7,348 nucleotides of DNA from Coriobacteriia bacterium (GCA_009784095.1 WRDL01000073.1:1-7348); one strand, 5' to 3'; positions 1-6,213 are shown, counted from the stretch's first letter. Notes: generated by a model not told the origin, from the letters alone. Made by a program: numbers and translations.

Positions 1-196
1 TCTTCCCGCCGTTCTCGTTCGTGGGACGATACTTCTCGTACTGAGAGGCTTGCGCCTGCTCGAATACTTGGCGGGAGTCCCACATGGCGTAGCAGCCCGC
101 AAGCAACAAGAGTAGGATAAGGACGATGACGACCGCATCGATAAGACCATTAGCCAGTCTCATTGTTGTTTTGCTTATACTCGTTGCTACGCTCAT
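1..196 (-). CDS. Class B sortase, N-terminal fragment (pilus polymerase candidate)
   Basis: The reading frame starts at ATG 196 and runs off the window, giving 65 codons. Residues 1-16 are a short basic cytoplasmic tail, 17-37 a membrane helix rich in Val, Ile and Leu, followed by AMWDSRQVFEQA and YEKYRPTNE. A membrane anchor followed by a Y-x-x-W-D-S-x-x-V segment and a YxKYxP segment is typical of the start of class B sortases; the catalytic His, Cys and Arg lie outside the window and cannot be checked. A ribosome site AAGGGAG (202-208) sits five bases before the ATG. It is the next cistron after the FctA-like pilin, the position held in streptococcal FCT regions by the pilus sortase, which also has a class B fold. 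Inferred role: joining pilin subunits through the VTPTG motif, at the outer face of the membrane. Alternative: a wall-anchoring rather than polymerising sortase. Confidence 0.82.
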   Translation of the reverse strand, partial: MSVATSISKTTMRLANGLIDAVVIVLILLLLLAGCYAMWDSRQVFEQAQASQYEKYRPTNENGGK

Positions 197-201
197 GTGC
201 T

Positions 202-208
202 CTCCCTT
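202..208 (-). promoter_or_regulatory. Ribosome binding site of the sortase gene
   Basis: On the minus strand this reads AAGGGAG, five bases before ATG 196. Its first two bases are the last two of the stem of the intercistronic hairpin at 207-247, so folding of the hairpin could affect sortase translation. Confidence 0.6.
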
Positions 209-247
209 ATCGGTGGGGCGCAAAAGTGTTGCGCACACCACCGATAA
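207..247 (-). promoter_or_regulatory. Strong intercistronic hairpin between pilin and sortase genes
   Basis: TTATCGGTGG (207-216) and CCACCGATAA (238-247) are a perfect 10-base inverted repeat. Inside it, GCGCAA (218-223) pairs with TTGCGC (229-234) over a five-base loop, with a 1x3 internal loop between the two stems, so about 16 base pairs form in total. It starts 15 bases after the pilin stop codon in the transcript and ends at the sortase ribosome site. No T-run follows on the minus strand, so it does not look like a simple intrinsic terminator. A 3'-end stabiliser for the pilin message, a processing site or a brake on sortase translation are all possible. Confidence 0.7.
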
Positions 248-262
248 ACGTGTCATAACCAC

Positions 263-1567
263 TTATGCGGCAGTGACCGTGTTCCTCTTTCGTGACTTGA
301 TAGCGATGCTGATCGCAGCAGCGCTCAAGGCGACCACGATCATGCCGATGAATGGCAGGTCGTTCAGGTTAAGACCGGTCGGAGTGACCTGGTCACGTGT
401 GTTTATATAGTCCGCGCTATTGATCATCTCGCCGACCCACTGTGTGCCGGTAGCCAGATCCTGGCTCAAGGTACCTGTCGTGACCATTCCCTTTTTCCCC
501 GCATAGGTAATGGTATAGCTCGGCAGGTAGCTGGTCGTTCCGGTCTCCTCGATCTTATAGCTGGTTCCGACAGGAAGGTTCACGAAAACGAGTTTTTGAC
601 CATCTTTAAGTCTGATCTCAGCATTGCTCTTGTTCGCGACAGGAATATAAAAGCCATAGTCATCCTCACCAAGATCATCTGCATTCTCATGGCTCGTTAC
701 GACAGCACCGTTCTCAACGATATACGCCTTGTAAGGTTGAGGATCGATCATGTCGACCAGTGAAGGTACCTCGAATGAAAGCGTGAAGGGAAAGTACATG
801 CTCGAACTTGCGAAATCACCTTCTACGGTCTTACTAAGTGACAGCATCGATCCCATAAGCGGATCGGGACCGTCAGGGGCGATATTCGTCTTCACATAGG
901 TATTGGTGAACTCCAGCTTACTGAAGCGGTAGGTTTCGCCGTCACCACCCGGGCTCGGATCGACCTTCGCCTTGTTACCGTTTTCGCCCCCATCGGTTTT
1001 AAGCGTCTCAGCGACTACGGCATAGATATAGGTACCTGTGCCGTCGGTCTTATCCTTTACAAAAACCGTGATCTCATAAAGAGCGTCCGAGAAATCCATG
1101 ACCTCACGTTCTGAGTCGATCGACTGGTATGATGCTGCCTCGTTCTCAAAGATCTGATACTTGTAGATACCGGCATGAGAGAACTCATCGGCGTTGGCAA
1201 AGATGTTGACTGACTGTTTGTAGACCGAGCTGATACCTTCTGCGGTCATGCTCGTCTCGTCAGAGGTATAGGTGATCGTGATCGGATCGATCGACGGCAT
1301 AAGCCCGAGCGTGTCTCCGCCGCTGACGTCTTCACCATCCGCATTCATCGACTTCACGATGAACTGGTAATCCGCTTTCGGGATAGCGGTACCGACCGGC
1401 AATTTCAAGACCTTGGTGATGGCTGCTTGCGCCGGAGCCTGCTCGGTTCCGATCAGCGCACCTTTGTCATTGTATCCCGGATCAGCAGCGAAAACGCTCC
1501 CGATGCCGCTCGCGCACATGATCAGTGCGATCATCGTCGCTAAAACTAATTTACTTCTTTTGAACAT
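263..1567 (-). CDS. FctA/Spy0128-like major pilin subunit
   Basis: A secreted, sortase-processed shaft pilin of 434 residues. Residues 1-27 are a signal peptide (KRSK, a hydrophobic core, then SVFA). Residues 47-225 resemble the streptococcal pilin isopeptide-linkage domain: TKVLK (51-55), YKYQIFE (135-141) and FTNTY (220-224) supply the Lys, Glu and Asn expected for an internal Lys-Asn bond. Residues 240-392 form a second domain with the same triad: LSKTVEG (Lys246), YKIEET (Glu340/341), YINTRD (Asn389). The C terminus is a sorting signal: VTPTG (394-398), a hydrophobic helix (about 404-423) and the tail KSRKR. VTPTG aligns with the EVPTG/QVPTG motifs of FctA pilins rather than with LPXTG. 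The ATG has an excellent ribosome site, fitting high expression. It lies 106 bases after the signal-peptidase-like gene and 66 bases before the sortase. Pilin identity is strong; whether both internal bonds form is inferred. Confidence 0.88.
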   Translation of the reverse strand: MFKRSKLVLATMIALIMCASGIGSVFAADPGYNDKGALIGTEQAPAQAAITKVLKLPVGTAIPKADYQFIVKSMNADGEDVSGGDTLGLMPSIDPITITYTSDETSMTAEGISSVYKQSVNIFANADEFSHAGIYKYQIFENEAASYQSIDSEREVMDFSDALYEITVFVKDKTDGTGTYIYAVVAETLKTDGGENGNKAKVDPSPGGDGETYRFSKLEFTNTYVKTNIAPDGPDPLMGSMLSLSKTVEGDFASSSMYFPFTLSFEVPSLVDMIDPQPYKAYIVENGAVVTSHENADDLGEDDYGFYIPVANKSNAEIRLKDGQKLVFVNLPVGTSYKIEETGTTSYLPSYTITYAGKKGMVTTGTLSQDLATGTQWVGEMINSADYINTRDQVTPTGLNLNDLPFIGMIVVALSAAAISIAIKSRKRNTVTAA

Positions 1568-1573
1568 ATGTTT

Positions 1574-1580
1574 CCTCCTT
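1574..1580 (-). promoter_or_regulatory. Ribosome binding site of the pilin gene
   Basis: AAGGAGG on the minus strand, a perfect Shine-Dalgarno match placed six bases before ATG 1567. It is the strongest translation signal of the operon together with that of the signal-peptidase-like gene, as expected for the most abundant subunit, and it fixes the pilin start. Confidence 0.75.
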
Positions 1581-1673
1581 GTTGTTGGTATATGTTCTTC
1601 CGTCTATTGCTCATGGGCATGACTGTTTCGTTCAGGGCGTTCGTCCACCGCTGAAGGTCTACCCATGTTTGCT

Positions 1674-2234
1674 TTACAAATTCCGTCGCCTCAGGACCGA
1701 GATCACGGTCCCTTCGGTATCGCCTTCTTTCGCGGCACCGTAAATACGGCTATCGGTCGCGCCATCTCGCGCATCACCAAGGACGAATACCTCGCCCTCT
1801 GATATGGTGAGTGGGAAGTCGACGCCTTCTGCATAGCGGTTGGTCTCTTGTTTGATGTCGGGCTCTTGTTGGAGCGAGCCGTTGATCACGAGACCCTGTT
1901 CGGTAATGTCTACCGTGTCACCTGCGATTGCGACTACTCGACGCACGTGGGTCTTGCCTTGCGTTCTCAGCATAAGAAGATCGCCTGCGCGATAGTCTTT
2001 GCTCCATCGCGAATACATCACCAGGTCACCGTCTTTGATCGAAGGGTACATTCCTGGTTCCACGTTGTAGTGCAGTCCATACACAAAGGTAAAGAGCAGC
2101 AGCGCGCTGACGATGATAGCGATGGTCTTGAACGCAAGTGCCTTGAGTTCTTGACCCACTGAGTACGTCTCAACTACTTCGGGTGTGGGTGGAATCGCAT
2201 CAATCAGTATCGTGCTTGCTGCGTGATGTGTCAT
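1674..2234 (-). CDS. Signal peptidase I-like pilus assembly protein lacking both catalytic residues (SipA-like)
   Basis: 186 residues of the S26 signal peptidase fold: cytoplasmic tail 1-36, one membrane helix (about 37-56), then the extracellular domain. The first conserved box reads EPGMYPSIKDGDLV: the nucleophile Ser that normally precedes Met is Gly61 (codon GGA, 2052-2054). The box normally reading KRVxGxPGD is RRVVAIAGD: the general-base Lys is Arg98 (CGT, 1941-1943). The last box GDARDGATDSR keeps GD, Arg156 and DSR but has Ala155 and Ala159 where Asn and Ser are usual. Peptidase activity is therefore not expected. In Streptococcus pyogenes, SipA has also lost both residues (replaced by Asp and Gly), yet is required for pilus polymerisation; the position between adhesin and pilin is the same. 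The start ATG overlaps the adhesin stop (ATGA, 2231-2234) and has AGGAGG six bases upstream, implying coupled translation. Inferred role: a membrane-bound chaperone or scaffold for pilin and sortase. Some residual or altered catalysis cannot be excluded from sequence. Confidence 0.85.
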   Translation of the reverse strand: MTHHAASTILIDAIPPTPEVVETYSVGQELKALAFKTIAIIVSALLLFTFVYGLHYNVEPGMYPSIKDGDLVMYSRWSKDYRAGDLLMLRTQGKTHVRRVVAIAGDTVDITEQGLVINGSLQQEPDIKQETNRYAEGVDFPLTISEGEVFVLGDARDGATDSRIYGAAKEGDTEGTVISVLRRRNL

Positions 2235-5134
2235 ATCACACCTCCTCTCATCCGATTGTGTTGAATACCAAGGATCAGACCTACCCAGCTACCCAGAAGG
2301 AGAGCCGCGATAAGTACGAAAGGTTTTCCTAAGCTGCCAAGATCGAGACTTGACTCGGTGATCGGCTCACGTATATTGGTAAAGGCGAAGGTGCGTGCTC
2401 CTCCGGAAAGAGCTTGCTCGCCGGTGTCGGCATTCTCGACCGGATCGGTACCTTGACTATCAAGATGTGTAGTGAGGTAGTTCATGCCATTCTCCTCGAC
2501 GATACGGACCTTACCGCTTGTCGGAATGTCAAGAAGAGTGATCGACTGACCATGCTTTAAGAGGATCTGCCCTCTGCCTTGGTCATCAAGGTCTAATTCG
2601 CCATTTTGAGGAGGGATAGCTCCTACGATGCTATCTAGTACATCCCCTTCGTATTGATAGGTCTGATAATCGTGCAAAGGGTCTCCGCTGGAGTCCATCA
2701 AATAGATCGAGAAGAGAAATGTCTTACCTTTGTCACTATACTCACCGGCGACCGCTTTGGTCACCGTCAGCGTTGGCGGCTCACCATAAATGAAGAATAC
2801 GGTCGTCGCAGACGCTATTTGGTTGATAGTGACACTCGCACCCGGAGTATAGGACGGGGGAGTGTAACTGCCCAAGGAATAACCGAGTACGGTATACCCC
2901 TTTACCGTAGGAATAACTTTCGAGTAGCCGTAGCTCGGCGAAGTGGCCACCTCGTAAGTATCTGGACGTATTTCATTGCCGGCCAGATTGCGATATTTTT
3001 CCGTGACGACGCGTGCGTTGTCGACTCTGACGGGAAGCTTATAGCCACCTTTTTTGTGGAAATCGTTATAAAGATTTTGGTTATGGGGATCATAACCGTC
3101 ACGAGTCTTGATCGAATAGATCGTCGGATTACCGTCATAATCCCGGACAACTGCCCCGGTAACGATTCCCCCGACTTTTCTGATGATGATATCGTTTCGC
3201 AAAGAATCACGTTGCGTGCTATATGCGAAGTTGTAGAAATCCTTTGAGACCGTGAGCGTTTTGAGCAACGTGGCTGAATTTTCACGTTCATATACCTGCA
3301 ATACTTGCTCGTTGGTAACATGACTGGGCTGAGTGAAGCCAGCGTTGACGAAATGACCGGTACCATAATTATCCGTACCATAGATCGCCGGTCTGCCTGC
3401 GGCCTTTGAATATGCTTGTATATCTGCGGTGTCGTCGATGATCAGATGAGCCGCATCATCACCGCCGATTGCGTTTCTCAGTTCGCTACACGCGTAGATG
3501 GTACAATCGGCAAGTTTGATCTCATCTCCGAACGAGTTCGCCCAAAAGCCGATACCGGGCCCGTTATGACCTCTCGCTTGAATATCACCACCGATTATAT
3601 AGATGTCCAATGACCGACCCGCGGTACCACCCGCTTTTCCGATCGCCGTATAGTAGGCGTCAACATCGATATCTCCATCGGTTATGGTTATCATTCCCCC
3701 CGGTCCCCCGAAATTCGTGCCACCACCTGAACCGATCCCTGCCCCGGTCCCGGAGGTGCCGGTCGACAGTTCATATTTGTTGTGGCTCTTCACTTTTATT
3801 GCTCCACCGGTGATCTTGATGTTTCCAGCGGTGCCGAAGGTCCCACCGCCAATACCTGCCCCACGGGTGATCTGCTCGATATCGATAGTGCCATCGGTAA
3901 TGAGGATCTCTCCCCCATTTCCGCCATTTCCACCGCCACCGATGCCGGCACCGCCGACATAATCACCTCTGATCGAGTTGGTTCCGGTCTGGTAGATCTT
4001 CACCACACCACCGTTGATCGTGGTCTTTCCCCCGTTGCCGCCCGAGCCACTCGACGAGACACCATAACCAGCACCTCCACCACCGATCGCGGCGCCGGCA
4101 GAGTGGGTAACAATGTCAAGCGTGCCACCATTTATCGTAATAGTTCCGCTCGGACCACCATTACCGGTAGATGCTTCAGGTCCGACCCCCCCGATGCTTG
4201 CGCTTGTCTTTGCCGGCGAGACATCCGATGGCATATTGAGTCTTCCTTGTGTGTCATCCCCGCTCAGACTATCGAGCGTGAGTTCTGCGCCATCGGGCAC
4301 ATGGATAGTCCCTCTCACATGGTTGGTACCATCAAGGAACATTGTCAGACTGGCTCCCGCATGTACTTCGATAATGCCGGTAAGATATATGTCCTTTATT
4401 ATCAAAGTGACATCGACGCCACTTTGCACATATATCAAGGAGTAGATCGATGCATCTTGCAGAGGATGGTGACCCGGTAACGGGTTATTACATGACATGG
4501 ACTGCATGATGAGATACGTTTTGCCATTGGCTCCCGAACCGAAAGCAACCGTTCTATTTGCGGTCGCGGTAGGATAGCTGGGGTTTGTGTAGGCAGGGGT
4601 CGTACCGCTTACCGTGAATCCCTCGCCCCCGACAACGGTGGTCGAAAGATCGATCGTTGCGGTATAAGCATGATCTTGCGAGGATTCCACTTGCGGACTT
4701 GCGACGCTCATATCCTTGTCCAGCTCTCTGTCGACCGTCGCGGTCTCTTCGACAGATCCTGACACTGTTTTTGTCCCTTCAGCAGACTCACGCAGCGCCG
4801 CTTCGGCACTGTCGAGCGGGTCGAGCAGCTGAGTTGCCGCCGCATCACGAGACGCACGTTGCATCGCAGCGACTCCAATCTCGGATCCGATCGCATTGAT
4901 AGAGCTATCCTCCCCGTCCTCTGTCTTGCTATTTGGAGTGAGTTGCGTGTTGTCGCCTGCAAACTCGATCGATAAGATGCGTGCAGAATCAGCCTGCGCA
5001 AAAGTGGCAGAACTCGCCGACAACGCGGCTGGAGCGACCAGCATCATTATTAGGAGCACTGCAATGAGTGCTATGCCTCTTCGAGTCTTCAAAAACCCCA
5101 TCTCCTTCGCAGAGGTCATCCTCGGTTTTTTCAA
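2231..5134 (-). CDS. Large beta-helix surface adhesin, likely pilus tip or accessory protein
   Basis: 967 residues counted from TTG 5134. Residues 16-48 are a signal peptide (KTRRG, hydrophobic core, TFAQA); 50-160 is an acidic, Ser/Ala-rich linker-like region. Residues 314-586 hold nine turns beginning with (A/G)IG or AIYG at 314, 350, 398, 428, 467, 498, 528, 556 and 584, most followed by a Gly-rich loop and a strand such as ITINGGTLDI: a right-handed parallel beta-helix. Residues 708-783 resemble a MucBP domain (VTEKYRNLAGN, KGYTVLGYSLG, TTVFFIYG). Residues 786-923 are a pilin-type isopeptide domain with Lys793, Glu880/881 and Asn920 (FTNIRE). A membrane helix (about 938-956) and a short basic tail end the protein, but no LPXTG or xPTG motif precedes it. 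First gene of the pilus operon, in the place of Cpa in FCT regions. The start is uncertain: TTG 5092, nine bases after AAGGAG, is better supported than TTG 5134 or the ATGs at 5119 and 5101. Ligand unknown; mucin or glycan binding is a guess from the MucBP-like part. Confidence 0.85.
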   Translation of the reverse strand: MKKPRMTSAKEMGFLKTRRGIALIAVLLIMMLVAPAALSASSATFAQADSARILSIEFAGDNTQLTPNSKTEDGEDSSINAIGSEIGVAAMQRASRDAAATQLLDPLDSAEAALRESAEGTKTVSGSVEETATVDRELDKDMSVASPQVESSQDHAYTATIDLSTTVVGGEGFTVSGTTPAYTNPSYPTATANRTVAFGSGANGKTYLIMQSMSCNNPLPGHHPLQDASIYSLIYVQSGVDVTLIIKDIYLTGIIEVHAGASLTMFLDGTNHVRGTIHVPDGAELTLDSLSGDDTQGRLNMPSDVSPAKTSASIGGVGPEASTGNGGPSGTITINGGTLDIVTHSAGAAIGGGGAGYGVSSSGSGGNGGKTTINGGVVKIYQTGTNSIRGDYVGGAGIGGGGNGGNGGEILITDGTIDIEQITRGAGIGGGTFGTAGNIKITGGAIKVKSHNKYELSTGTSGTGAGIGSGGGTNFGGPGGMITITDGDIDVDAYYTAIGKAGGTAGRSLDIYIIGGDIQARGHNGPGIGFWANSFGDEIKLADCTIYACSELRNAIGGDDAAHLIIDDTADIQAYSKAAGRPAIYGTDNYGTGHFVNAGFTQPSHVTNEQVLQVYERENSATLLKTLTVSKDFYNFAYSTQRDSLRNDIIIRKVGGIVTGAVVRDYDGNPTIYSIKTRDGYDPHNQNLYNDFHKKGGYKLPVRVDNARVVTEKYRNLAGNEIRPDTYEVATSPSYGYSKVIPTVKGYTVLGYSLGSYTPPSYTPGASVTINQIASATTVFFIYGEPPTLTVTKAVAGEYSDKGKTFLFSIYLMDSSGDPLHDYQTYQYEGDVLDSIVGAIPPQNGELDLDDQGRGQILLKHGQSITLLDIPTSGKVRIVEENGMNYLTTHLDSQGTDPVENADTGEQALSGGARTFAFTNIREPITESSLDLGSLGKPFVLIAALLLGSWVGLILGIQHNRMRGGVI
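2241..2246 (-). promoter_or_regulatory. Ribosome binding site of the SipA-like gene, inside the adhesin reading frame
   Basis: AGGAGG six bases before ATG 2234, formed by the last codons of the adhesin (Arg-Gly-Gly-Val-Ile). Together with the ATGA stop/start overlap it indicates translational coupling of adhesin and SipA-like protein, so that the two are made in linked amounts. Confidence 0.7.
3377..4195 (-). repeat. Coding repeats for the beta-helix turns of the adhesin
   Basis: Nine imperfect units of 28-48 residues (84-144 bases), each coding IG, usually with a glycine loop, then a strand with I-x-I-x-x-G. The seven later units are closer to 28-31 residues except one of 39, while the second is 48. 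Repetition is clear in protein but diverged in DNA, so it is not an obvious phase-variable tract. Confidence 0.75.
5102..5107 (-). promoter_or_regulatory. Best ribosome binding site for the adhesin, favouring a TTG start at 5092
   Basis: AAGGAG on the minus strand lies nine bases before TTG 5092 and directly against ATG 5101, too close to serve the latter. TTG 5134 and ATG 5119 have no well-placed site. A start at 5092 gives a signal peptide beginning MKTRRG, a normal n-region, and 953 residues. Confidence 0.5.
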
Positions 5135-5379
5135 CGTATTCGACGATACCGTTTCAAGTAGCTTGAATGTCCAGCGCTATCGTCACCATCTCCACATCTT
5201 TCACGCAACGAAAGAAAAGACCAGTTAGAGGGTGTGAATAGAACGTTATTCAGATTTTCAGAGTGTGAACAAAGCGTTGCGGTTCTACATAAATATGCGT
5301 TTTTTGAAAAAACTACTTGAAGGTTTAGCTGTTTTTCTCAGCCTTGTATGCAAAAAGGTGGTTCGTTATATGCGCTGTG
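5135..5379 (-). promoter_or_regulatory. Regulatory gap ahead of the pilus operon
   Basis: 245 bases between the MerR gene and the adhesin with no convincing gene. Besides the 31-base-spaced repeats it holds an A/T symmetry, GTTTTTT (5299-5305) facing AAAAAAC (5307-5313), likely bent DNA or an upstream activating tract, and CGCAACG (5204-5210) inverted against CGTTGCG (5275-5281). The pilus promoter should be here, but no consensus-quality -35/-10 pair can be named. No clear intrinsic terminator follows the MerR gene either, so some read-through from it into the pilus operon is possible. Confidence 0.45.
5229..5278. repeat. Two 19-base direct repeats, 31-base period, upstream of the pilus operon
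   Basis: The copies at 5229-5247 (AGGGTGTGAATAGAACGTT) and 5260-5278 (AGAGTGTGAACAAAGCGTT) match at 15 of 19 positions by direct comparison, including GTGTGAA and CGTT in register. The 31-base period is three helical turns, so both copies face the same side of the DNA, as expected for a dimeric or cooperative regulator. They lie about 95-185 bases before the candidate adhesin starts. No confident -35/-10 pair was found here on the minus strand. Confidence 0.55.
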
Positions 5380-6180
5380 CTATGCCAAGGTGGCAAGGAC
5401 CCGCAGCAGATAACGGTCGGGGTCAGGCTCGCTAACCTCATCAAGAATATAGAGCTTATAGAGAGGTCCGTCCAACTTCAGCCCATGTTCATCCGCATAC
5501 GCGACCAAGCGCTCCGGCAGATTGCTGACGACCCCATAGTGACCGCGCGCATAGCCGACCAGATAGTCTCCCGCAGCGATCTCGTCGCCTCCGGTGGGAT
5601 CGAGTGAGAAGAACATCTGCGGGGATCCGGGCGTCTTGAGGAACACATCCAGACTAGCGAAATAGCCACCGATGGGATAGGCGAGATTGACTCGGCGCAT
5701 GTTGGCGTCATCGTAGAACTCCAGGAAGGGTTCGTGATACTCGGCATCTCTTTCGAAGCAAGCGGGCGGTCCGAGAACGATAGGGATCGATTCGATAGTG
5801 CGCACACTGATGCTGTCCTCATCGACATTGAGTCCCTCGTTTATCAGATTTTGGTAGACCGACATCAACGAATAGAGATCGGAGATACGACGTAACTCAT
5901 TGTTAAGAGTCGTGCTATGCTCAAGCAGCGTCGTCATCAGTTGCCGGGGTCCACGCTCATCGGCAAGTCCTCTGATGGTCTTGAGCGGAACCTTGAGAAA
6001 GCTCATCACCTGGACAAAATTGACTGCAGTGATCTGTTCAGGCGTATAGTAACGATATCCATTAGGTTTACGCACATTCGGCGCGAAGACCCCGATCTCA
6101 TCATAGTAACGAAGGGCAGACTGGCTGATCCCGGTGAACTGAGAGAACTCTTTTATGGACATCAGATGATCTTGAGTCAT
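5380..6180 (-). CDS. MerR-family transcription regulator with GyrI-like effector domain
   Basis: 266 residues from ATG 6180. Residues 7-75 are a MerR winged helix-turn-helix: MSIKEFSQFTGISQSALRYY, then NGYRYYTPEQI and FLKVPLKTI. Residues about 78-115 are a heptad-rich dimerisation helix (LEHSTTLNNELRRISDLY). Residues about 125-266 look like a GyrI/BmrR-type small-molecule pocket, ending in GPLYKLYILDE...RYLLRVLATLA. Only one Cys is present (PPACFE), not in the metal-binding place, so a metal sensor is unlikely; a drug or metabolite sensor that remodels a promoter is typical for this architecture. The longest frame starts at ATG 6255, but 6180 has GGGAGG four bases upstream and puts the helix-turn-helix at the normal distance from the N terminus. 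It lies between a permease (same strand, upstream) and the pilus operon (same strand, downstream). Control of either is inferred; the ligand is unknown. Confidence 0.85.
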   Translation of the reverse strand: MTQDHLMSIKEFSQFTGISQSALRYYDEIGVFAPNVRKPNGYRYYTPEQITAVNFVQVMSFLKVPLKTIRGLADERGPRQLMTTLLEHSTTLNNELRRISDLYSLMSVYQNLINEGLNVDEDSISVRTIESIPIVLGPPACFERDAEYHEPFLEFYDDANMRRVNLAYPIGGYFASLDVFLKTPGSPQMFFSLDPTGGDEIAAGDYLVGYARGHYGVVSNLPERLVAYADEHGLKLDGPLYKLYILDEVSEPDPDRYLLRVLATLA

Positions 6181-6184
6181 TCTA

Positions 6185-6190
6185 CCTCCC
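6185..6190 (-). promoter_or_regulatory. Ribosome binding site deciding the MerR start
   Basis: GGGAGG on the minus strand, four bases before ATG 6180. No comparable site precedes the in-frame ATGs at 6255 or 6162, so the 25 extra N-terminal residues of the longest frame are probably not translated. Confidence 0.55.
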
Positions 6191-6213
6191 ACCCATTGGT
6201 TTGGGTGCTGCAT

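Noticed and set aside
207..247. Intrinsic terminator ending the operon after the pilin gene.
   Set aside because: The hairpin is strong but no T-run follows on the minus strand and a sortase with its own ribosome site comes directly after, so a full stop is unlikely.
126..410. Plus-strand frame of 94 codons starting ATG 126 with a hydrophobic N terminus.
   Set aside because: It lies antisense to the sortase start, the hairpin and the pilin end; its hydrophobic stretch is only the reverse of the sortase membrane helix.
1568..1673. Possible promoter or terminator in the 106-base gap between SipA-like and pilin genes.
   Set aside because: No -35/-10 pair, no stem with T-run; only the pilin ribosome site at 1574-1580 stands out.
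3377..4195. CRISPR-like array suggested by the repeated glycine-rich segments.
   Set aside because: Units are in-frame coding repeats with diverged DNA and unequal length, not identical repeats with unique spacers.
3684..4480. Long plus-strand frames opposite the adhesin, one Pro-rich and one Thr/Asp-rich.
   Set aside because: They mirror the glycine and Ile/Thr codons of the beta-helix turns on the minus strand; Pro runs are the complement of Gly codons.
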